From CAYJNO01 sp044432885 (GTDB lineage Bacteria > Bacillota_I > Bacilli_A > Erysipelotrichales > Erysipelotrichaceae), in the NCBI GenBank assembly GCA_044432885.1, contig JAWXUG010000005.1:1-29511 (forward strand): 29,511 bases of DNA, in the 5' to 3' direction. The position numbers and the translations under genes were made by a program. Shown piece after piece: positions 24,261 to 29,511 of the stretch; the stretch's first letter is position 1; every line of letters starts with the position of its first letter. The notes under the pieces are model-generated. The model had not been told where the DNA came from and made no database searches. It saw nothing but the letters and a program-made list of their open reading frames with translations.

Positions 24261-25457
24261 TTAAAATGTATTGTTTTTATGTTTGTTTGCATAAACTACA
24301 AGAAGAACAGAAAATAACGAGCAGAAAATTACAGATGGGGCGAGATATAAATCGCCAGGGAATATATATGAAGCCGCAACTACACATAACATGCCCAAAC
24401 AACGTCCCAAAGACACATAGGTTTCTTTAGCTACAATTCTTCCAATGATGTTTTCTTTTTCTTCGTAATGTTGAATGAGATTCCCTAATACAAGTTGATA
24501 GGAATTTGAATAGAATGGAAGGGCAATTGCATTTACCACCCCATAATAGATTGCACCATATATATTTGGCAATAAAACTAACACAATTGTACTAGAGGCT
24601 ATAAAAATTCCTCCTAGTGTATAACATTTATATAATGTTTCTTTTTTTAGTAGTCTAATAGAAATATAATAGGATAAAATGGTGGCTATTGCGAAAAGTG
24701 TAAGTAATTTGCTATATAAAGTGCCACTACCATCTGTTGCGTTATACACTAGTAATCCAGCTAAGCATAGGGTAAGCGAATCTCTCATTCCGTATAAGAA
24801 GCAAGAAGTCATACAATATCGCCATTTTTTATTATTCATTATTCTTAAACATTTTAAAACAGAAAAGGAATGTTTTTTTGTTTCTACACTGACTTTAGTG
24901 CTTACAACAAGCATGAGTGCATAAATAAGCAAAACTAACTTGAAGATATTTATATACCCTTGCAAATCTGAGGTGGCATAATTAATAAGCAAGGTTGCGA
25001 TAATTGGAGCAAAAATATTTGCTATATTATTTAGAATGCCATTTAATCCGAAATATAAAGCGCGAGTATCTTCTGTGGTAACAATTTGAATAAGACTATT
25101 AATACTTAACCAAAAAAATCCTTCTCCTGTTCCCACAAGAGCCGCTACGATGTAAACCAAATTTGGATTAATTGAAAACTGAGTGTTAACAACTAAAATA
25201 TAAATTAAAGAAAGCATTGTTACAATTACGCCTGCAATGGTTGTTTGTGTAAAATTTTTTCTTTGCGCCCATTTCCCTCCAATCGTGAAAAAGAAGGGGA
25301 AAAGACCTATTCTTAATGTTGAATATAATGCCATAACAATCAGCGATCCTGTATAAGTATAAAGATATACATTAACAAAAACGGCTGACATTGAATTTCC
25401 TAACACCCATAACGATGTGATGATACATACTAATAATTGATTTTTATCTAACTTCAT
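24261..25457 (-). CDS. MFS-type membrane transporter
   Basis: This 398-residue protein has about 12 hydrophobic segments in two halves of six, and a central loop around 195-215 (VSVETKKHSF...NNKKWRY) typical of the major facilitator fold. Length is normal. It follows murQ after 50 bp containing a hairpin and is probably transcribed with it. It could export or import a muropeptide-derived sugar or be a drug-type exporter; no substrate motif is recognisable. The ribosome site is GGAGTAAGG. The subgroup with GEGFFWLSINSLIQ near 115 is seen in uncharacterised Firmicutes permeases. Confidence 0.82.
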   Translation of the reverse strand: MKLDKNQLLVCIITSLWVLGNSMSAVFVNVYLYTYTGSLIVMALYSTLRIGLFPFFFTIGGKWAQRKNFTQTTIAGVIVTMLSLIYILVVNTQFSINPNLVYIVAALVGTGEGFFWLSINSLIQIVTTEDTRALYFGLNGILNNIANIFAPIIATLLINYATSDLQGYINIFKLVLLIYALMLVVSTKVSVETKKHSFSVLKCLRIMNNKKWRYCMTSCFLYGMRDSLTLCLAGLLVYNATDGSGTLYSKLLTLFAIATILSYYISIRLLKKETLYKCYTLGGIFIASSTIVLVLLPNIYGAIYYGVVNAIALPFYSNSYQLVLGNLIQHYEEKENIIGRIVAKETYVSLGRCLGMLCVVAASYIFPGDLYLAPSVIFCSLFSVLLVVYANKHKNNTF

Positions 25458-25479
25458 AACCTTACTCCATTTATAAAGG

Positions 25480-25501
25480 AATAGAGCGAAATCGCTCTAT
25501 T
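25480..25501 (-). terminator. Hairpin between murQ and MFS gene (attenuator-like)
   Basis: AATAGAGC and GCTCTATT (25480-25501) form a strong stem. On the minus strand only TTCCTTTATAA follows, so termination would be weak. It may set a lower level for the MFS gene or protect the murQ 3' end. Confidence 0.6.
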
Positions 25502-25507
25502 TTGTTT

Positions 25508-26401
25508 TTATTGAATTGCTGCTCTAATATGTCCTTTTGTTTCTTCTAATTTTGCTAAAGCGGTTTGTTCATCACAACTTAACATAATCATAATAATAGC
25601 TACTTTCACTTTTCCATGAGCTGCTTCATTCATAGCGACTGCTTCTTCTCTTGTACAACCTGTTGCTTCCATAATAATACGTTGTGCTCTGTCCACTAAT
25701 TTTTCATTAGTTTGTTTAACATCAACCATAAGGTTTTGGTAAACTTTACCCATTTTAATCATTGCGCCTGTTGAAAGCATATTTAAAATCATTTTTTGAG
25801 AAGTCCCTGATTTCAATCTTGAAGATCCAGTTAAGATTTCAGGACCATTATCTGGTTCAATTGCTAAATCAGCATATTTTGACATTGCTGCATTTTTATT
25901 ACATGCAATAGATACTGTTTTACATCCAAGTTCTTTTGCATATTCAAAACCACCAATTACATAAGGGGTTCTTCCGCTTGCTGCGATTCCGATTACGATA
26001 TCTTTAGAAGTGCAATTGATATATTTTAAATCTGCAATGCCGTATTCAGCGTGGTCCTCTGCGCCTTCTTGAGCAACTTTTGTTGCACCAGCACCACCAG
26101 CTAAAAGAGCTGTAACAACGTCTTTATCTACACCAAAAGTTGGTGGACATTCAACAGAGTCTTGAACAGCCAATCTTCCGCTTGTTCCTGCTCCCATATA
26201 AATCATTCTTCCGCCATTAGCTAGGGCTTCAGCACACCAATCAACTGCAGTTGCGATTTCTGGTAATACTTCGTTGACTGCTTTAATAACATTATTGTCC
26301 TCTTGATTCATAATAGTGACAATCTCTAGGGAACTCTTAGTATCTAGATCCATAGTGTTAGGATTGCGTGATTCTGTTGTTAATTTTTTTAGATTAAGCA
26401 T
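25508..26401 (-). CDS. murQ: N-acetylmuramic acid 6-phosphate etherase
   Basis: MurQ cleaves the lactyl ether of MurNAc-6-P to give GlcNAc-6-P and D-lactate. The 297-residue SIS-fold enzyme has TTESRNPNTMDLD (8-20), GAGTSGRLAVQDSVECPPTFG (70-90) with catalytic E84, E115 in EGAEDHAEYG, and AASGRTPYV. E84 and E115 correspond to the two catalytic glutamates of E. coli MurQ (E83, E114). The product feeds NagA, so at least one MurNAc-type substrate is degraded here. No MurP PTS or RpiR-type MurR is next to it, unlike the classical clusters. It has a GGAGAA ribosome site and diverges from the ceramidase-like gene. Confidence 0.96.
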   Translation of the reverse strand: MLNLKKLTTESRNPNTMDLDTKSSLEIVTIMNQEDNNVIKAVNEVLPEIATAVDWCAEALANGGRMIYMGAGTSGRLAVQDSVECPPTFGVDKDVVTALLAGGAGATKVAQEGAEDHAEYGIADLKYINCTSKDIVIGIAASGRTPYVIGGFEYAKELGCKTVSIACNKNAAMSKYADLAIEPDNGPEILTGSSRLKSGTSQKMILNMLSTGAMIKMGKVYQNLMVDVKQTNEKLVDRAQRIIMEATGCTREEAVAMNEAAHGKVKVAIIMIMLSCDEQTALAKLEETKGHIRAAIQ

Positions 26402-26488
26402 CTTTAATTCTCCTTTATTTTTCTTGATGGTTATATTATACTATGAATATACGAAAAAATAGACAAGAAAATAAAAAAAGGAGAATTT

Positions 26489-27643
26489 ATGAAAATTGCT
26501 ACTCATTCGCTTTGTATCAACTCACCATTTCCGGTAAAACAATATGGCTTCATAGATCAAACAGAAGAAATTACGGAAGTTCACGACGATCTACACGCCC
26601 GCATTGTTGCTATTGACGATGGAGAAGGGATTCATATTCACGTCTCTTGTGATTTGATAGGATTACCTTATCAGTTTCAGGAGAGTTTATATAATCGCTT
26701 AAAAAACGAAACAAACCGCTTGCTATCTTTAACAATCGGGACAACACACATTCATTTTGGTCCCACTCCACACAACGAGAAATATCTCTCTTTTCTTCAA
26801 GACGCTTTGTTTAATCAAATTAATAGTCTTGAGTACATTGGATATTCTAACTTAAAAGTTAGTTATCATTGTGAACAATTTGAAGGGGTTGGAAAATCCA
26901 GAATTTCCAATCATAAAGCGAATGTATTGCTACAATTGCTTACTATTTATAACGAGGGTAAACCTCTTGTTGTTTTTATGATTCATAATTGTCATCCTAC
27001 AATTATGGCAGGGTCAACGCCGTATTTTTCTAGTGAGTATCCTGGGTTAAGTATAGAAAAACTATCACATATATTTCCAGACACTTTCTTTACTTTTATA
27101 CAAGGGGCTGCTGGAGATGTAAGCACACGCTTTACAAGAGAAACTCAAACCTATGATGCGGTCGAAAGTCTTGCTTCGTGTTTCGTTAACGAGGTCAGCC
27201 GACTATTGTCTAAAAAGGCAGATAAAATCAAGCTAGACGAAATTTGCTATAAAGCTGAAAAACTATCTTTCACACATGATACTAAACCACTTGTCTTTGA
27301 TGTGCCAAGTGATTTGTCAGAAAGAGAATTAGTTACCATTGAAGTAGGTAAAGTTATGAGACAAAGACTTTTGTCGAAACCAGAAAACTTAGTTAAAGAA
27401 GTGACGATTTCTTGTCTGTCGTTTAATCAATTTAAAATAGTGTTTGCTCCTAATGAAATGTTCAGTTATTATATTGATGCTATAGATACAACGGATACAG
27501 CGCTTGCTTGTTATTCTAACGGATATTCTCCGTATGTTACTGCCATTGATAATCAAGTGATTACTTATGAAAAATTTACTGACACATTGACTAAAGAAAC
27601 TAAGGAAAGTTTATATAGCACAATACATAGAATAAGTCGCTAA
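26489..27643 (+). CDS. Neutral ceramidase-like hydrolase, N-terminal-domain only
   Basis: The 384-residue protein matches the neutral/alkaline non-lysosomal ceramidase N-terminal fold in motif order. HARIVAIDDG (36-45) and CDLIGL (54-59) come first, then TTHIHFGP (85-92; zinc-type H87, H89), NCHPT (167-171) and QGAAGDVSTR (205-214; S212 at the nucleophile position). PNEMF (321-325) and CYSNGYSPYV (341-350) close the series. True ceramidases are much longer and secreted; this one has no signal peptide and no C-terminal domain. An amide-hydrolysing role on an N-acylated sugar or muropeptide is plausible but unproven. It has AAGGAGAA and diverges from murQ. Codon choice appears somewhat richer in C/G than dnaA. 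Confidence 0.78.
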   Translation: MKIATHSLCINSPFPVKQYGFIDQTEEITEVHDDLHARIVAIDDGEGIHIHVSCDLIGLPYQFQESLYNRLKNETNRLLSLTIGTTHIHFGPTPHNEKYLSFLQDALFNQINSLEYIGYSNLKVSYHCEQFEGVGKSRISNHKANVLLQLLTIYNEGKPLVVFMIHNCHPTIMAGSTPYFSSEYPGLSIEKLSHIFPDTFFTFIQGAAGDVSTRFTRETQTYDAVESLASCFVNEVSRLLSKKADKIKLDEICYKAEKLSFTHDTKPLVFDVPSDLSERELVTIEVGKVMRQRLLSKPENLVKEVTISCLSFNQFKIVFAPNEMFSYYIDAIDTTDTALACYSNGYSPYVTAIDNQVITYEKFTDTLTKETKESLYSTIHRISR

Positions 27644-27665
27644 TAGTAAAAGTATATAAACGAAA

Positions 27666-27710
27666 GAAAGATAGCTTGGAACACATTTTGCGAGCTTAAC
27701 CTTATCTTTC
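27666..27710. repeat. Imperfect hairpin downstream of the ceramidase-like gene
   Basis: GAAAGATA (27666-27673) pairs with TATCTTTC (27703-27710), with an inner AGCT/AGCT pair. No T run follows on the + strand, so this is an mRNA 3' structure rather than a clear terminator. Confidence 0.5.
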
Positions 27711-27730
27711 ATAAATTAAAACGCAAAGAA

Positions 27731-27782
27731 AAGAAGCTGCAAACTACCAGAATAAGCTCTGATATTGTTACAGCTTCTTTTT
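27731..27782. terminator. Bidirectional terminator between ceramidase-like gene and serS
   Basis: AAGAAGCTG (27731-27739) and CAGCTTCTT (27771-27779) form a perfect 9-bp stem around a 31-nt loop, with T runs outward on both strands. Its + strand T run touches the parS at 27782. Confidence 0.8.
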
Positions 27783-27797
27783 GTTTCACGTGAAACA
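27782..27797. other. parS: parS site 1 (ParB/Spo0J binding site)
   Basis: TGTTTCACGTGAAACA is a perfect 16-bp palindrome identical to the Bacillus subtilis parS consensus. It is the nucleation site for the ParB clamp and SMC loading and is usually found near oriC. It directly abuts the serS stop codon (27798-27800). Confidence 0.95.
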
Positions 27798-29075
27798 TTA
27801 TTTCCCGATAACTTCTTTGAAACCCATATAAGGACGTAATGCCTCAGGGATATTAACTGAGCCATCCTCGTTGTAATTGTTTTCTAAAAATGCAATTAAC
27901 ATACGAGGAGGGGCAACTACTGTATTATTTAAGGTGTGAGCATAATATTTACTATCACCATTTACTCTGATTCCTAAACGTCGTGCTTGTGCGTCACCTA
28001 AATTCGAACAACTTCCTACCTCGAAATATTTTTGTTGACGAGGAGACCAAGCTTCTACATCACAGCTTTTAACTTTTAAGTCAGCAAGGTCGCCAGAACA
28101 ACATTCAATCGTTCTTATAGGGATATCTAAAGAGCGAAAGAAATCAACTGAATGTTGCCACATTTTGTTGTACCAATCCATGCTTTCTTCAGGTTTGCAA
28201 ACGACGATCATCTCTTGTTTTTCAAATTGGTGAATACGGTAGACACCGCGTTCTTCAATCCCGTGAGCACCTACTTCTTTCCGGAAACAAGGAGAATAAC
28301 TTGTTAAAGTTTGAGGCAGTTGGCTTTCTGGCAATATTGTATCAATAAACTTTCCAATCATTGAATGTTCAGAAGTTCCGATTAAATAAAGATCCTCGCC
28401 TTCAATTTTATACATCATATTTTCCATTTCTGCAAAACTCATTACGCCGGTAACTACATTACTCCTAATCATATAAGGAGGGATACAGTAGGTAAACCCT
28501 TTATCAATCATAAAGTCACGCGCATAAGACAAGATTGCTGAATGTAATCTAGCTACATCACCTAACAGATAATAGAAGCCATTTCCGCTTGTTTTTCTTG
28601 CACTGTCTAAATCGATACCTGCTAGTTTCTCCATAATATCTGTATGATATGGAATTTCGTATGAAGGGATATAAGCTTCTCCATATCTTTCAACCTCTAC
28701 ATTTTCATTGTCATCCTTTCCGATAGGAACGCTTGCATCTATAATGTTAGGGATTTGCATCATTCTTTGTGTAATCTTAGATTGAAGTTCTTCTTCTAGT
28801 TTGCCTAACTCATTTGTTTCGTCTTGCATTTCTTTTACTTTAATTTTTGCGGCTTCAGCTTCTTCTTTTTTTCCTTGTCCCATTAAAGCACCGATTTGCT
28901 TAGATATTTGATTTCTTTGTGATCTAAGATCATCACCTTTAGTTTTACATGCTCTAAACTCTTTGTCTAACTCAATTACTTCGTCAACTAAAACACAACG
29001 TTCTTCTTTAAATTTCTTTTTCATGTTTTCTTTAACTAAATCTGGATTAGTACGTATTAAATTAATATCAATCAT
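27798..29075 (-). CDS. serS: Seryl-tRNA synthetase
   Basis: SerRS charges tRNA-Ser. The 425-residue class II enzyme has the N-terminal coiled-coil arm (about 30-105), GTSEH (233-237), motif 2 in CFRKEVGAHGIEERGVYRIHQFEKQEM (263-289), VGSCSN (353-358) and motif 3 around TLNNTVVAPPRMLIAFLEN (381-399). Several segments differ from the usual bacterial forms (TAEVPL, CFRSEAGSAG, LNGSGLAVGRT as I recall them) and lean to archaeal/eukaryotic types (see findings). The ATG follows GAAAGAGG. Expression is controlled by an upstream T-box. The gene is head-on to rightward replication and bracketed by two parS sites. Confidence 0.96.
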   Translation of the reverse strand: MIDINLIRTNPDLVKENMKKKFKEERCVLVDEVIELDKEFRACKTKGDDLRSQRNQISKQIGALMGQGKKEEAEAAKIKVKEMQDETNELGKLEEELQSKITQRMMQIPNIIDASVPIGKDDNENVEVERYGEAYIPSYEIPYHTDIMEKLAGIDLDSARKTSGNGFYYLLGDVARLHSAILSYARDFMIDKGFTYCIPPYMIRSNVVTGVMSFAEMENMMYKIEGEDLYLIGTSEHSMIGKFIDTILPESQLPQTLTSYSPCFRKEVGAHGIEERGVYRIHQFEKQEMIVVCKPEESMDWYNKMWQHSVDFFRSLDIPIRTIECCSGDLADLKVKSCDVEAWSPRQQKYFEVGSCSNLGDAQARRLGIRVNGDSKYYAHTLNNTVVAPPRMLIAFLENNYNEDGSVNIPEALRPYMGFKEVIGK

Positions 29076-29096
29076 TTCTTTTCCTCTTTCTAAAAT

Positions 29097-29123
29097 AAAA
29101 AAAGCCCCAACTTATAAGGGACG
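29097..29123 (-). terminator. T-box regulated terminator before serS
   Basis: The minus-strand stem GTCCC/GGGGC is followed by seven T. Its 5' arm, CGTCCCTT, is also the 3' arm of the antiterminator, giving the mutually exclusive switch. Confidence 0.82.
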
Positions 29124-29152
29124 ATATTTAACCGTGGTGCCACCCTTTTTCA

Positions 29153-29168
29153 TGTTTCACGTGAAACA
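29153..29168. other. parS: parS site 2, inside the serS T-box leader
   Basis: This is a second perfect TGTTTCACGTGAAACA, extended to an 18-bp palindrome (29152-29169). It lies 7 bp from the T-box sequence in the position normally taken by the hairpin preceding the antiterminator, so the same bases can act as ParB site in DNA and as a stem in RNA. Confidence 0.95.
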
Positions 29169-29311
29169 TAACTTGACAGTGATAACGGTGCAACCGGGAG
29201 AGATTAACTCCACTCAAAGGTAGATTTCAAAAACTAGCATAACAGTTCACATCACCCACTGTCTTTCTTTAAAGCATATTTTTTACTTGTCCTTCTCATT
29301 GTGTTACCAAT

Positions 29312-29340
29312 ATTAAAACATATTTTATTTTTGATTTCAA
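29312..29340 (-). promoter_or_regulatory. serS promoter
   Basis: On the minus strand TTGAAA (29335-29340), a 17-bp spacer ending in TGT, and TTTAAT (29312-29317): an extended -10. Transcription should begin near 29304, giving a leader of about 229 nt. Confidence 0.7.
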
Positions 29341-29511
29341 TTATTAATAAAGGATAGGGGATAGAGAAAAGACACTCAAAGCAAAATAAGACCTGACTTT
29401 TGGGGTTAAAGGGAAAAAATGGTGCTCACATCATCAAATTTTGAGTGAAAGCACCTTTTTAATTTGTGTACTGCTTAGAAAATAATTATCAATAGGAAGC
29501 GTAAATTTATC
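29341..29511. other. Intergenic right edge with bidirectional terminator
   Basis: No supported gene. GGTGCT (29421-29426) pairs with AGCACC (29450-29455), extended inside by CTCA/TGAG. A T run on the + strand (29456-29460) and an A run before it make it usable in both directions. It probably ends a minus-strand gene lying right of the window. A short minus-strand frame open from the edge stops at 29475-29477, but is too short to identify. Confidence 0.6.

Larger units (their letters stand above)
29097..29304 (-). promoter_or_regulatory. serS T-box leader (tRNA-Ser sensing)
   Basis: On the minus strand the leader contains Stem I (29211-29303; closing CAC/GTG, AAGG/CCTT). Its apical ACAGT-GGGTGATGTGA-ACTGT loop is at 29242-29262, and the AAGTA/GAA specifier loop carries a putative UCU serine codon at 29222-29224. 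Two small hairpins follow, one being CGGT-TGC-ACCG (29186-29196), then an 18-nt parS palindrome hairpin. The T-box GGGTGGCACCACGG (29132-29145) forms the antiterminator AAGGG/CCCTT plus ACG/CGT (29116-29147). It competes with the terminator CGTCCC...GGGGC plus T run (29097-29123). Uncharged tRNA-Ser should favour read-through into serS. Confidence 0.9.

Noticed and set aside
28963..29223. Plus-strand open frame over the serS 5' end and T-box
   Set aside because: It runs antisense through serS and the structured leader; no coding signals.
29475..29511. Possible C-terminus of a minus-strand gene at the right edge
   Set aside because: Only eleven codons before a TAA; position before a terminator is suggestive, but there is nothing to identify.
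1..29511. tRNA/rRNA genes, CRISPR arrays, insertion sequences
   Set aside because: I saw no cloverleaf-type sequences, regularly spaced repeats, transposase motifs or terminal inverted repeats in the window.

Overview
This AT-rich window is the origin-proximal right arm of a Firmicutes-type (Bacillota) chromosome. It opens with an oriC holding clustered DnaA boxes, then dnaA-dnaN-yaaA-recF-gyrB-gyrA on the + strand. The very low GC, the compact operons with ATGA overlaps, the extended -10 promoters (TGATATAAT recurs) and a T-box leader fit the Erysipelotrichia/Coprobacillaceae side of the phylum. That placement is an inference from style and gene content only.

Layout. 1-533: oriC part 1. 534-8951: replication core, with a second oriC element (DnaA boxes plus a TAA trio run) in the dnaA-dnaN gap. 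9029-10349: a zinc-ribbon membrane protein, an FtsB/DivIC division protein and YigZ. 10395-26401: a long amino-sugar region. It holds a YhfZ-type regulator in one operon with two HAD phosphatases and a NagA; divergent cutC; a VOC protein; three tandem SIS-domain proteins; a beta-lactamase-fold serine hydrolase; a second NagA; a complete mannose-family PTS (IIC-IID-IIA-IIB) flanked by two unrecognised two-TM proteins; and MurQ with an MFS permease. 26489-27643: a ceramidase-like hydrolase diverging from murQ. 27798-29075: serS, head-on to replication, with a T-box leader.

Working model (inference). An amino sugar or MurNAc-like substrate enters through the PTS as the 6-phosphate. MurQ removes the lactyl ether from MurNAc-6-P, the NagA paralogs deacetylate, and the SIS proteins and HAD phosphatases handle phosphosugar intermediates. 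YhfZ probably controls at least its own operon through a palindrome over the nagA1 -10 box. No GlcN-6-P deaminase (NagB), MurP, NagZ or amidase is present here, so the pathway is incomplete in this window.

The most striking signals are two perfect parS (ParB/Spo0J) sites bracketing serS. One abuts the serS stop codon. The other lies inside the serS T-box leader, where it is predicted to act in RNA as the hairpin before the antiterminator. Also notable are an unusual SerRS with archaeal/eukaryote-like motifs, an alanine at the quinolone-contact acidic position of GyrA, and a SIS triplet whose members progressively lose the family motifs.
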